In this document: in pieces, positions 44,095-53,284 of the stretch | Position numbering within the stretch: the stretch's first letter is position 1 | Layout: the number at the start of each line of letters is the position of its first letter | NCBI RefSeq assembly: GCF_000378145.1 | Contig: NZ_KB899299.1 | Span: 1 to 59,377, forward strand | From: Saccharibacillus kuerlensis DSM 22868 | Lineage (GTDB): Bacteria; Bacillota; Bacilli; Paenibacillales; Paenibacillaceae | Length of the DNA stretch: 59,377 bases | Direction of reading: 5' to 3' | Notes under the pieces: generated by a model | What the model saw: the letters and a program-made list of their open reading frames with translations, nothing else | The model's database searches: none | What the model was told of the DNA's origin: nothing | Position numbers and translations under genes: made by a program

Positions 44095-44138
44095 CGGGGC
44101 TATCCCGAATTCGTACAGCGAATTCAGGGACAGCCCCG
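44095..44138 (+). terminator. Large intercistronic hairpin
   Basis: GGGGCTATCCCGAATTCG pairs with CGAATTCAGGGACAGCCCC with two mismatches. It is followed only by CTTCGTTTG, so it should attenuate or protect rather than terminate fully, before the downstream permease gene. Confidence 0.6.
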
Positions 44139-44273
44139 CTTCGTTTGTCGGGTAAGCCCGGCGGCTTGTCAGAATGATTGGCTCTGTCCGATGCTTTTTG
44201 ACCAAGCATGCGCAGTCGGAAAGATTGCTGTATGCCGAGCCTGATTTCGCCCAAAGAGAGGGGTATAACGAAA

Positions 44274-44942
44274 ATGGACGATCGTAAAATTCAGATTTTA
44301 ATAGATTCCTTATGGCCGATGATCAAGGCCGGCCTGCAGTTTACCATTCCGCTGACACTGATCGCATTTGCGCTGGGATTGGTGCTGGCGATCGTTGTCG
44401 CTCTGGTGCGGTTGTGGAAAATCCCTGTACTTAGCCAGATTGCCGGCATTTACGTATGGATCATTCGGGGTACGCCGCTGCTTGTACAGCTGTTCATCAT
44501 TTTCTATGGCCTTCCGACAATTGGAATTAAGTTTGATCCGTTTATGGCCGCGATTATCGGTTTTACGCTGAACATGGGTGCCTATAATTCCGAAATCGTA
44601 CGTGCCGCCATTCAGTCGATTTCAAAGGGGCAGTGGGAAGCGGCCTATTCGCTCGGCATGACTCGTGGTGAGGCGCTGCGGCGCATCGTACTGCCGCAGG
44701 CCACTCGCGTATCAGTTCCGCCGCTTTCCAATTCCTTTATCAGTTTGGTTAAAGACACCTCGCTCGCCTATACCATTACCGTGGTCGAGATGTTCCAAGT
44801 ATCCAAGCAAGTTTCAGCGGTTACCTATGAGCCTCTGCTTATCTATTGTGAAGTTGCTGTACTGTATCTGGTTCTGTGTACCGTACTTAATGCGCTGCAA
44901 AACGTGATGGAGAAGCGGTTGGCCCGTTTCTCGACCCGCTAA
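44274..44942 (+). CDS. Polar amino-acid ABC transporter permease
   Basis: A 222-residue His/Glu/Gln/Arg/opine-type permease. The N-terminal helix is AGLQFTIPLTLIAFALGLVL, and VWIIRGTPLLVQLFIIFYGLP is the family signature. The ATPase contact loop is GQWEAAYSLGMTRGEALRRI. One permease subunit suffices, as a homodimer. GAGAGGGG precedes the ATG. Confidence 0.93.
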   Translation: MDDRKIQILIDSLWPMIKAGLQFTIPLTLIAFALGLVLAIVVALVRLWKIPVLSQIAGIYVWIIRGTPLLVQLFIIFYGLPTIGIKFDPFMAAIIGFTLNMGAYNSEIVRAAIQSISKGQWEAAYSLGMTRGEALRRIVLPQATRVSVPPLSNSFISLVKDTSLAYTITVVEMFQVSKQVSAVTYEPLLIYCEVAVLYLVLCTVLNALQNVMEKRLARFSTR

Positions 44943-44966
44943 TCCTGTCCGAGAGGAGATAAGTCC

Positions 44967-45719
44967 ATGATTGAAATTCGCAATTTGCATAAATCGTTCG
45001 GATCGCTTGAAGTGCTTAAGGGCGTCAACCTGTCGCTGGAAAAAGGGAAGGTGCTTGTCATCATCGGACCTTCCGGTTCCGGCAAGACAACACTGCTGCG
45101 CTGCATGAATCTGTTGGAAATGCCGAATGCCGGTTCTTTGAAATTGGGCGATTCGAATCTGAGCTTCGATGGTGGACGCAAGCCGGGCAAGAAAGACGTG
45201 CTGAAGCTGCGTCAGAACACCGGCATGGTCTTTCAATCTTACAATCTGTTTCCGCATAAGACGGCAATCGAAAACGTGATGGAAGCGCAGGTTGTCGTTC
45301 AGAAGCGGAGCAAGGAAGAAGCGCGCAGCCGTTCCGCCGAGCTGCTTGCCAAAGTTGGATTGTCCGGCAAGGAAGATGCTTATCCGCATGAGCTGTCCGG
45401 CGGGCAGCAGCAGCGTGTAGGCATTGCCCGGGCGCTCGCGACCAACCCTGAAGTGATGTTGTTCGATGAACCGACATCCGCGCTCGATCCCGAGCTGGTC
45501 GGCGAAGTGCTCAAAGTCATGAAGCAGCTTGCCGCCGAAGGGATGACGATGGTCGTGGTAACCCATGAAATGAAGTTTGCCGCCGAAGCGGCTGATACGG
45601 TCGTGCTGATGGGCGACGGCGTCATTTTGGAGCAGGGACCGCCGGCACAGGTGCTGAATCGTCCTTCCGATGGCCGTGCAGCAGAATTTCTGAATCTACT
45701 GACGGAAAAAGAACGTTAA
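44967..45719 (+). CDS. Polar amino-acid ABC transporter ATP-binding protein
   Basis: A 250-residue ABC ATPase. Walker A is [12 protein letters not shown], the Q-loop is [11 protein letters not shown], the signature is [15 protein letters not shown], Walker B is [14 protein letters not shown] and the switch is VVVTHEM. The sequence follows the TcyC/GlnQ type with an extra [10 protein letters not shown] insertion near residue 72. It completes the three-gene uptake operon 24 bases after the permease. Confidence 0.95.
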   Translation: MIEIRNLHKSFGSLEVLKGVNLSLEKGKVLVIIGPSGSGKTTLLRCMNLLEMPNAGSLKLGDSNLSFDGGRKPGKKDVLKLRQNTGMVFQSYNLFPHKTAIENVMEAQVVVQKRSKEEARSRSAELLAKVGLSGKEDAYPHELSGGQQQRVGIARALATNPEVMLFDEPTSALDPELVGEVLKVMKQLAAEGMTMVVVTHEMKFAAEAADTVVLMGDGVILEQGPPAQVLNRPSDGRAAEFLNLLTEKER

Positions 45720-45766
45720 ACAAAAATAGTTTTCGAAAGAGATAAGAATCAATACAAGAAAAGTTG

Positions 45767-45793
45767 AAGCTGCCTCTAAGGCGGCTTTTTTTT
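45767..45793 (+). terminator. Terminator of the amino-acid ABC operon
   Basis: AAGCTGCC pairs with GGCGGCTT (one G-U pair) over a five-base loop, followed by eight T. Confidence 0.85.
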
Positions 45794-45884
45794 CATTTAT
45801 TCAAGTTTGCTCTTTACAAATCAAGCTTTTTTGTCGAAAAACAACAAAGACAACAAGAAGCCAAAATAAAAGGGGCAAGCAAAA

Positions 45885-47618
45885 ATGAAAAGAAGATTCA
45901 GACTTACCTTTTTTGTAAAAAATATGCTGATGATCACAATCGGAGTTCTTCTCGTTGGTGGCATGCTGACCGGCATTACGGTAAAAATGCAGCAAAAAAT
46001 GGCACTGGACAGTGTACGCCATCAATACTCTGGATTCGCCAACTATATCAAGGAGAAAATCAGCGCGGAATTGATTATTGAAGCGGCGGCAGATCCAAAG
46101 CCGGACAACAAAGTCGGCCTCGAACTGACTGCTCTGCTTAGCGAAGTATCCGACCTGAATCCGAACGTAGCGCAGGCCTATGTATTCAGTGCCGAAATGG
46201 AAGGCAATGCCCAGCAGGTTGTTGGCACGCCGAAGCATCTCATCGAAGACGGTATGCTGCCGGGCAGCATGTATGAGAATCCGCCCATGATGCAGAAAGC
46301 TCTTAAGCATGTGGTTGAACAGAATACACCGGCTAATACGGAGGTCTATACCGATGTTTATGGAACTTGGGTCAGCGTGCTAGAGCCCGTAACCGATGAT
46401 TCCGGCAAGGTAATTGCCGTTCTGGGACTGGATATTAGTGCAACGGATATCGCAGCCAACACATCGCAAATTTTGCAGACGTCTCTGCTGGTTCTGGCAG
46501 TATGCGCGGCATTTGTCCTGATGATTCAATTTATTCTGATGCGCCGTATGATGAGGCCGGTTCGTGATTTGTTCAAAGCGATCAAACAAATGAGCGAAGG
46601 TGATCTAAACGTTGAACTTCATACGGAGCGTAAAGATGACTTCGGCGATCTAAATCGTCAATTTGCTGCAATGTCCCATGAACTCAAGAATGTAATTTCC
46701 GGGGTGCAGCATCGTGCCCAGCAGGCAGCAGAATCTTCGGCTGCTTTGAAGAGCGGAGTCGAGCAGAATGTACGTATTCAGGATGGAGTGCTTGAGACTG
46801 CAGAGCGAGTAAGCCGCGGTGCTCAGACACAGGAAACTGCAGCGCAGGAAACAGCCAGAATTATGGAAGAGATGACCCGCGCTATTCACGAGATCGCTCT
46901 TGCAGCCCAGCAGGTCTCGGAATCGGCTTCGGATATGAAAGAGGAAGTGGGAGTCGGCGGAACATCGATCGGCCGTGTTAGCGATCAGATGTCGGCGATC
47001 AGCGCTTCGGTCGGACGTTCTTCAAAACGCATTCGTCAGCTTCAGGAACGTTCCCGCGAAGTTGAAGGCATTGCGGAGCTGATCTCCGGCATTGCTTCCC
47101 AAACGAATCTCTTGGCACTGAATGCCGCAATCGAGGCGGCAAGAGCCGGGGAGCACGGCAAAGGGTTCGCGGTCGTTGCCGAAGAAGTACGCAAGCTGGC
47201 AGATCAGTCGGCTCAGTCTGCAGGTCAGATTTCGGGAATTCTCGGACTTATGATCAAAGATACCGACGAAGCCGTCGTCCTGATGGAAGAAGGCATCCGG
47301 GAAGTACAAACCGGTTTGGAACTGTCGCAGCAGACCGGTGATGCATTCCGCCGCATTGAAAAGGCCATTGACGGCGTATCGACGCAGACTGAAGATATGT
47401 CGGCTGTTACGGAGCAGATGTCCGCAAGCTCCGAAGAAGTATCCGCTTCGGTGTCCGAGCTGGCAGGGATTGCGAAAGATTCGGCCGGAAGCGCTATCGA
47501 AGTTACTCAGGCGTCGCAAATTCAGCGCGAATCGCTGGACAGCGTTTCTTCTTCTTCGGAAGACCTGAACGCGATGGCCGTGGAGCTCAGCAAGCTGATC
47601 GCGAAATTCAAGATTTGA
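45885..47618 (+). CDS. Methyl-accepting chemotaxis protein with sensor and HAMP domains
   Basis: A 577-residue chemoreceptor. Membrane helices flank an extracellular domain of about 150 residues containing [18 protein letters not shown], a Cache-type end. A HAMP domain follows ([20 protein letters not shown]). The signalling tip is [50 protein letters not shown] lies upstream of the ATG. A sigma-D promoter is not clear; a poor match GTCGAAAA occurs near 45829. It follows an amino-acid transporter, so it may sense a related ligand (inference). Confidence 0.92.
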   Translation: MKRRFRLTFFVKNMLMITIGVLLVGGMLTGITVKMQQKMALDSVRHQYSGFANYIKEKISAELIIEAAADPKPDNKVGLELTALLSEVSDLNPNVAQAYVFSAEMEGNAQQVVGTPKHLIEDGMLPGSMYENPPMMQKALKHVVEQNTPANTEVYTDVYGTWVSVLEPVTDDSGKVIAVLGLDISATDIAANTSQILQTSLLVLAVCAAFVLMIQFILMRRMMRPVRDLFKAIKQMSEGDLNVELHTERKDDFGDLNRQFAAMSHELKNVISGVQHRAQQAAESSAALKSGVEQNVRIQDGVLETAERVSRGAQTQETAAQETARIMEEMTRAIHEIALAAQQVSESASDMKEEVGVGGTSIGRVSDQMSAISASVGRSSKRIRQLQERSREVEGIAELISGIASQTNLLALNAAIEAARAGEHGKGFAVVAEEVRKLADQSAQSAGQISGILGLMIKDTDEAVVLMEEGIREVQTGLELSQQTGDAFRRIEKAIDGVSTQTEDMSAVTEQMSASSEEVSASVSELAGIAKDSAGSAIEVTQASQIQRESLDSVSSSSEDLNAMAVELSKLIAKFKI

Positions 47619-47677
47619 TTCGAAAGCGCAGGACGATTCCGAAGGATAAAAAATGCTTATCGAGACGCAGTAGCTTG

Positions 47678-47702
47678 AAGACTCCCTTAGGGGAGTCTTT
47701 TT
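47678..47702 (+). terminator. Terminator after the chemoreceptor gene
   Basis: AAGACTCCC pairs with GGGAGTCTT across a short loop, followed by TTTTT. Confidence 0.8.
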
Positions 47703-47738
47703 CGCTGCCAAAATGCCCGAAATGTTGCAATCCTGCTA

Positions 47739-47767
47739 TTGCCGACAATGTTGTTACCGCTTACAAT
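47739..47767 (+). promoter_or_regulatory. Promoter of the YesM-type sensor kinase gene
   Basis: TTGCCG (47739-47744), a 17-bp spacer and TACAAT (47762-47767). AATGTTGCAA lies at 47721-47730 just upstream and recurs upstream of the solute-binding gene at 51356-51365. Confidence 0.6.
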
Positions 47768-47834
47768 AAGTGAGCTTGCTTTGTCGTCTTTTGCGGCGGC
47801 AGCCAAGCACTCAACCGAGAGGGAGGAAACTCCG

Positions 47835-49610
47835 ATGCCCCGAACAAACCTTTTTACGAAAATGATTCTGATTCTGATCTTGATGTGGATTCCGGTCGCG
47901 CTGCTGTACGGCTACTCCAATAAAACGACAACCGAAGTGTTAAAGCAGGAGTTGGGCGAATCGAACAGCAACCAGCTTGGTTTTTTTCAAAGTCAGGTCA
48001 ATACCGATATCGAAATGCTGTCCTCGTGGCCCAATTTGCTCATTCACGACCCAGATATCGAAAGCTTCCGGAAGCTGTACGTCAACGGAGGATACTTTAA
48101 TTTGGACGAGATCAACCTGGTCAAACGGATTCAGAACAAGTTGAGTATTCAGGAGAGCTCGTCGAACTGGCAAAGCCGGCTGTCCTTGTATTCGCCGTCG
48201 CTCGGACGGGTTATTTTCGAAAATGATGCCCGGTCTTACGATCCCACCGCCCTGCAGGAAGAGATCAAGCCGGGCTGGCAGGTTCGCAGGGACAAGGACG
48301 GAGACGAGGACATTTTTCGGTTTTCGTGGTTTACGGTGGCGCCCTACGGCATTGCCGATCCGGCGCTGAATGCGGAAACGATCATCGAGCTCGAATTCGA
48401 CAGCCGCAATATCCAGAATATGCTGGACAAGTTCAAGACCGACGGGCGGCACGATCCTTTTTACTACAGGCAGGATATGGGCGTCATCTACAACCGGACG
48501 TCGGATCGCGATTTGACCGGTCGGCTGCTGGAGAACCTTAACGCTTCGCCGCTGCCAGACAGCGACAACCTGACGGTAGGGCTGGACGGCGAGCCTTATA
48601 TGGTCAGCATCGCCCTCTCCAAAGAGACGGGCTGGTATTTGATCGATTACATGCCGATGGCCGACATGCTGACGCCGATTCGCAAATCGAACCTGCTGTT
48701 CTACTCGTCGATTCTCACTCTACTCGTGATGGGATCGGTCGCGGCCTATCTGCTTTACGTGCAGGTACAAATTCCGATCCGCCAGCTGATCCGGGGGTTT
48801 CAGCGGCTGGAGCAGGAAGAATATTCGGTACGCATCAGGCCGAAGGGAAAGAACGAATTCAGCTTCCTGTCCGAACGATTCAACCAGATGGTCGGACAAA
48901 TCCAGAATTTGTTCGAACACGTCTATCTGGAGCAGCTGCATGTTAAGGAAGCCCGATTGAAGCAGTTGCAGTCGCAGATCAATCCGCATTTTTTCTATAA
49001 CTGCCTGTCATTCGTGACCAGCATGGCCAAGCTCGGACGCATGGATGCCGTCGTGGCGATGTCGCACAGCTTATCGCGTTACTACCGCTATACGACCCGG
49101 CAGGAGAGGGAATTGGTGCCGCTGCGGGAAGAAACGGAGTTCGTGCGGCATTATCTGGAGATCCAGAAAATGCGCATGAACCGGCTGGATTACATGATCG
49201 AACTGCCGGAGGACATGCTGAATTTGTACGTACCGCCTCTTATTCTGCAGCCGCTTGTCGAAAATGCCGTAATCCATGGAATCGAGCCGCAGGCCGAAGC
49301 GGGATTGATCCGGATTTTCGGATCGCTTGAGAACGGCGGAGTGTCGCTGACGGTCGAAGACAACGGGAGGGGATTGGATCCGGCAGGAAGAACACGGCTG
49401 GAACGCCGGTTGGCTGAACCTATGAGCGAGGAGACGGGATGCGGATTATGGAACGTGAACCAACGGCTGCAGCTGCGCTGCGGACGCGAAGCCGGGGTGC
49501 GCACGTCGGAATCGACGTTAGGCGGCCTGGCCGTGACGCTGAACTGGAACGAAGGAAAGCCGGAAGCTGCGGAAGGCGATAAAGGAGCCGAATGGCGGCA
49601 GTCGGTATAA
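47835..49610 (+). CDS. Sensor histidine kinase of the YesM/LytS type
   Basis: A 591-residue kinase. Two membrane helices (about 12-30 and 290-312) flank an extracellular sensor. HAMP follows, then the YesM signature with phospho-accepting histidine in LQSQINPHFFYNCL and an ATPase domain (ENAVIHGIEPQAEAG, DNGRGLD, TGCGLWNVNQRL). The ATG at 47835 follows GGGAGGAA; a longer frame from 47739 would start inside the promoter. The response regulator gene is 27 bases downstream. It probably senses an oligosaccharide taken up by the nearby transporter (inference). Confidence 0.93.
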   Translation: MPRTNLFTKMILILILMWIPVALLYGYSNKTTTEVLKQELGESNSNQLGFFQSQVNTDIEMLSSWPNLLIHDPDIESFRKLYVNGGYFNLDEINLVKRIQNKLSIQESSSNWQSRLSLYSPSLGRVIFENDARSYDPTALQEEIKPGWQVRRDKDGDEDIFRFSWFTVAPYGIADPALNAETIIELEFDSRNIQNMLDKFKTDGRHDPFYYRQDMGVIYNRTSDRDLTGRLLENLNASPLPDSDNLTVGLDGEPYMVSIALSKETGWYLIDYMPMADMLTPIRKSNLLFYSSILTLLVMGSVAAYLLYVQVQIPIRQLIRGFQRLEQEEYSVRIRPKGKNEFSFLSERFNQMVGQIQNLFEHVYLEQLHVKEARLKQLQSQINPHFFYNCLSFVTSMAKLGRMDAVVAMSHSLSRYYRYTTRQERELVPLREETEFVRHYLEIQKMRMNRLDYMIELPEDMLNLYVPPLILQPLVENAVIHGIEPQAEAGLIRIFGSLENGGVSLTVEDNGRGLDPAGRTRLERRLAEPMSEETGCGLWNVNQRLQLRCGREAGVRTSESTLGGLAVTLNWNEGKPEAAEGDKGAEWRQSV

Positions 49611-49637
49611 AAGCAATCGAGGGAAGGAGAGAGCGGA

Positions 49638-51275
49638 ATGATCGAAGTGCTGCTCGTCGACGATGAGACCTATGTGACGGAGAGTCTGGAGCTGACGATT
49701 CCTTGGGAGGAGATCGGGGTAAGCGCGGTTCGCCGCGCCGCTTCCGGCGCGGAGGCGCTGGCTATTATGGAAGAGGAGGCGGTTGATCTGGTCGTAACCG
49801 ACATCCGGATGCCCGGCATGGACGGCCTGCAGCTGATCGAAGAGATCGGACGGCGCTGGCCGGGCGTACGCTGCATCCTGCTGACCGGACACAGCGACTT
49901 TGCCTATGCGAAAAAGGCGATTCAGCTGAGAGCTAGCGATTACGTGCTCAAGCCGGTGGACGATGACGAATTTGTCGCGGCCGTATCCGAAGCGATCGAT
50001 TCGCTGCGGGAAGAGTGGGACGAGTTCGACAAGGTACATAGGCTGCTCTACAGCCGTAAGTCGGATTACAAAGTGCTGCGCGAAAACCTGCTGCACGAGC
50101 TGATGCTCGGCCGGGAACTGGGCGGCCAGGCGCTGGACGAACAGCTGCGCGCGTACGAGCTGCCGCTGCGTGCGGGAGCGCCGACGCTGATGCTGTTGGC
50201 AAAGCTGGAAGGGCGATTTGCGGCGATGGATGCGCAGTCGCTCGAGTTGATGGACTTCGCGGCCGGAAATATCGCGGAGGAGGTGCTGCGCGGCCAGCCG
50301 CTTTGGCACGGCAGTGGTCCGCATGGCTGCCTTGTCTTAATGCTGCAGCCGGGCGAAGACGGAGGAACAAGCGGTCTGGAAGAGACGGCGCGGGGAGCAG
50401 ACCGGCGGCTGGATACGCTGCGGGAGCATATCCGTCTCTATTTAAAGGGAGAGATTTCGCTGGCGCTCTCCAGCGTATTCGAGCTGGGAGGCATCGGCCC
50501 GGGCGCGGCTTACCGCAAGACGCTAGGCTCGCTGTATGCCGCCGGCGGAGAAGGACGTACCGTTTACGATTCCGTGTCGGTGGGTGCCGTTCGGCACACC
50601 GCCGGAGAAGGACGGGGCGGTGTAGCCGAACGCATGTATGCGCCGCCGACGCTGCTGCATCTGCTGGAATCGCATCAATGGAACGAAGCAAGAACGAAGA
50701 TGGAAGGCGTGTTCGACGCTGCAGAAAAGGCGGGACTGGCTGGGCCTCCCATGTACGAGATCTATTTGTGGATCACGAACGGATTCCTGTTCATGTCGCA
50801 CCGCGAAGGCCAGCCGATCGGCGAGATCGGCGGCGAAGAAGGCTTCGATCCCGTGCTGGCCCGCGGACTCGTACAGCACCCGAGTCGGCTGCGGAGCTGG
50901 GCTCTTCGTCTGCTGGAAGGCTTCGCCGAACAGATGTCGCAGGGCGGCGGCGAAGGCCGGAGCAAGGTTATCAGCCGGGTACGCCAGTTGGTCGGCGCGG
51001 GACTCGACAGCGACCTGTCGGTCAAAACGCTGGCCGACCAGGTCTACCTGCACCCGGTGTATCTGTCGAAGATCTACAAAGCCGAAACCGGCGAAGCTCT
51101 CGGCGATTATATCATTCGCATGCGCATGGAACGCGCCGCCCATCTGCTGAAGCATTCCTCCAAGAAGATCTATGAGATTACTAGCGAGCTGGGTTATCAG
51201 AACCCCCAATACTTCAGCAAGATGTTCAAAAAACAATACGGCATGACGCCTAATGAATTTAGAGAGTCGGGTTGA
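49638..51275 (+). CDS. AraC-type response regulator of the YesN type
   Basis: A 545-residue regulator. The receiver domain has the acidic pair D8/D9, the phospho-acceptor D55 (LVVTDIRMPGMDG) and the lysine of YVLKPVDDDEF. A long middle region (about 140-430) has no recognised domain. The C-terminal AraC double helix-turn-helix reads SVKTLADQVYLHPVYLSKIYKAETG... and ITSELGYQNPQYFSKMFKKQYGMTPNEFR. It pairs with the upstream kinase and should activate the downstream binding protein, permease and galactosidase genes. Confidence 0.93.
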   Translation: MIEVLLVDDETYVTESLELTIPWEEIGVSAVRRAASGAEALAIMEEEAVDLVVTDIRMPGMDGLQLIEEIGRRWPGVRCILLTGHSDFAYAKKAIQLRASDYVLKPVDDDEFVAAVSEAIDSLREEWDEFDKVHRLLYSRKSDYKVLRENLLHELMLGRELGGQALDEQLRAYELPLRAGAPTLMLLAKLEGRFAAMDAQSLELMDFAAGNIAEEVLRGQPLWHGSGPHGCLVLMLQPGEDGGTSGLEETARGADRRLDTLREHIRLYLKGEISLALSSVFELGGIGPGAAYRKTLGSLYAAGGEGRTVYDSVSVGAVRHTAGEGRGGVAERMYAPPTLLHLLESHQWNEARTKMEGVFDAAEKAGLAGPPMYEIYLWITNGFLFMSHREGQPIGEIGGEEGFDPVLARGLVQHPSRLRSWALRLLEGFAEQMSQGGGEGRSKVISRVRQLVGAGLDSDLSVKTLADQVYLHPVYLSKIYKAETGEALGDYIIRMRMERAAHLLKHSSKKIYEITSELGYQNPQYFSKMFKKQYGMTPNEFRESG

Positions 51276-51280
51276 AGCGC

Positions 51281-51318
51281 TCAGCCGACGGGAAAGGCTC
51301 GATTCCCGGTCGGCTGAT
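51281..51318 (+). terminator. Hairpin after the YesN-type gene
   Basis: CAGCCGACGGG pairs with CCCGGTCGGCTG with one bulge. The following GCGTTTTGG is a weak T tract, so it may only attenuate. Confidence 0.5.
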
Positions 51319-51337
51319 TCGCGTTTTGGCCGCCTTG

Positions 51338-51401
51338 GTTGCAAAAGGTGCAGGAATGTTGCAAACGCGACATAGGAAGTGCAGCCGACGGATTCTATAA
51401 T
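51338..51401 (+). promoter_or_regulatory. Regulated promoter of the solute-binding gene
   Basis: A perfect TATAAT (51396-51401) lacks a good -35 box (TAGGAA at the 17-bp position). Upstream, GTTGCAAA occurs at 51338-51345 and again at 51358-51365, exactly 20 bp apart. This arrangement fits an AraC-type response regulator binding two helical turns in phase. Confidence 0.6.
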
Positions 51402-51437
51402 AAAGAGGCAGGGAAGAACACACGAGGGGGAAACGAC

Positions 51438-53123
51438 ATGAAGGCGAAATCCAGCAAAAGATGGCTGCCGCTGATGGCTGCCGGCGTAATGCTGGCAAGT
51501 ACGCTCGCAGGCTGCTCCGGAAGCAAGACGGAAGAAGGTTCGACAAGCGCTGCGCCAAGAGTTGAAAACGCATACAAAGAAAAATACGATCCGCCGGTCA
51601 CGATCTCGACGGCATGGGGAATCGACCCTGAACTGAAATTCAAAAACGGCGAGACGATCGAAAACAGCGTCGCGACCAAATGGGCGAAGGAGCAGTTCGG
51701 CATCGACATCAAGTCGCTGTGGTCGGTAACCGACACGAACGGCGCGTTCGGCACCAAGCTGCGCTTGGCGATGTCGTCGGGGCAGGACATGCCGGACATT
51801 CTGACGATCGGCACGGCCGACAACCAGATTGCCCAGGATCTGATCGACTCGGGCATGTACGAGGAAGTCGGCCCGCTGTTCGACGAATACGCGTCCGACA
51901 CTTGGAAAGAAGCGATGAATCAAGATCCGAACGTCTGGAACGCCTATATGCGGGACGGCAAGCGCATGGGCATTCCCGTTCTGGACTACGCGTATAACCA
52001 CGATTATGTGCTCTGGATCCGCCAGGACTGGCTGGACAAGCTCAACTTGAAAGCGCCGAAGACGATCGACGAACTCGAGACCGTCATGGACGCATTCAAA
52101 AATCAGAATCCCGACGGCCTTGCACCGGATAAAGTCATCCCGCTCAGCATCGGATTCAAAACTTCGATGAATACATGGATGGGCGATCCGTCCTGGATCT
52201 TCGGCGCTTACGGAACGCTGCCTCAGCAGTGGAACGTCGGGGAAGACGGCAAGCTGGTCTACGGCTCGATTCAACCGGGCATGAAGGAAGGCCTGCAGAA
52301 GCTCGGGGAATGGCTGCAAAAAGGCTATATTCCGCAGGAGGCGGCGCTGTGGGATGAGAATAAAACGGCGGAGCCTGCGTTTGCCGGTACAGCCGGCATT
52401 ATTCCGGGGCCTTATTGGATGAGCGGATGGCCGCTTAAAGACACGGTCAAAAACGCGCCGAACGCCGTATGGAAGCCGATCGAAATTCCGACCGGTCCCG
52501 ACGGCGAAGCGATGCGCCACGGCACTGCATTCACCAACGGCGTCACACTGATCAAAAAAGGCATGGAACATCCGGAAGCCTTCTTCACGTACCAGAACTA
52601 CCTGTTCGACAACTATGCGAATCCTGAACCAGGCAGCCCTTACGATAACGGCCTCTTCGAAGGATACGATTATCAATTGGATGCCGAAGGCAAGCAGCTG
52701 CCGATCGACGATATCGACGGCGGATACGTCAACAGCGTCCGCTACCTGCTCGTTCGCGACGGGGCACGCATTCCGGATGCACAGATGAAGGCGCTCCAGA
52801 GTTTGGCCGAGGGCAACGAGCCAAAGACCAAGCTGGAAAAAGACGTGGCAGTCAATTACGGTCCGGAGACGCCGGAGGCGGCCGAAGTTCTGCTTGCACA
52901 GGATGATATTTCGTACAAAAACATGTTCACGGGTCCGACGACCGAAACGATGAAAACGAAACTGGATTACTTGAACAAAATGGAAAATCAAACGTTCAAC
53001 GAAATCATTTACGGCAAAAAACCGGCAGACGCGTTCGACGAGTTCGTCAGCACCTGGAAAGCGGGCGGCGGCGATCAAATTACGCAGGAAGTCAACGACT
53101 GGTACGACCAAGTTAAAAAGTAA
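51438..53123 (+). CDS. Extracellular solute-binding lipoprotein, LplA-like
   Basis: A 561-residue lipoprotein; the ATG follows GAGGGGG. The lipobox is LAGC within a short hydrophobic signal. The long mature chain has DMPDILTIGTADNQIAQDL, RMGIPVLDYAYNHDYVLWIR and KLNLKAPKTIDELETVMDAF, as in large oligosaccharide-binding proteins of Paenibacillaceae. It is followed by two permeases of the LplB/LplC type. The ligand is probably a galactose-containing oligosaccharide, from the galactosidase downstream (inference). Confidence 0.92.
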   Translation: MKAKSSKRWLPLMAAGVMLASTLAGCSGSKTEEGSTSAAPRVENAYKEKYDPPVTISTAWGIDPELKFKNGETIENSVATKWAKEQFGIDIKSLWSVTDTNGAFGTKLRLAMSSGQDMPDILTIGTADNQIAQDLIDSGMYEEVGPLFDEYASDTWKEAMNQDPNVWNAYMRDGKRMGIPVLDYAYNHDYVLWIRQDWLDKLNLKAPKTIDELETVMDAFKNQNPDGLAPDKVIPLSIGFKTSMNTWMGDPSWIFGAYGTLPQQWNVGEDGKLVYGSIQPGMKEGLQKLGEWLQKGYIPQEAALWDENKTAEPAFAGTAGIIPGPYWMSGWPLKDTVKNAPNAVWKPIEIPTGPDGEAMRHGTAFTNGVTLIKKGMEHPEAFFTYQNYLFDNYANPEPGSPYDNGLFEGYDYQLDAEGKQLPIDDIDGGYVNSVRYLLVRDGARIPDAQMKALQSLAEGNEPKTKLEKDVAVNYGPETPEAAEVLLAQDDISYKNMFTGPTTETMKTKLDYLNKMENQTFNEIIYGKKPADAFDEFVSTWKAGGGDQITQEVNDWYDQVKK

Positions 53124-53128
53124 GCGAA

Positions 53129-53195
53129 GATTCCCGGATTCCGATCCGCGCCACCAGACGGCGGGTTGCGGACGGAGCGAGGGGATCCGGGATTC
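53129..53195 (+). promoter_or_regulatory. Intercistronic hairpin between lplA-like and lplB-like genes
   Basis: GATTCCCGGATTCC pairs with GGATCCGGGATTC with two imperfect positions, with further pairing possible inside. It resembles structures that protect the binding-protein mRNA or reduce permease expression. Confidence 0.5.
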
Positions 53196-53284
53196 TGCGG
53201 CAAATACGGAAATCGAAGGCGGCGGGGATTGTCCTGCGGCCTTTGTTTTCCCATGCCCTTTTTTAGTCGAAGGAGGCGTTCCGT

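Noticed and set aside
50523-53111. Very long minus-strand open frame of 862 codons
   Set aside because: It is the antisense of the response regulator and solute-binding genes, has no ribosome site, and lacks recognisable domains. High GC in third positions explains it.
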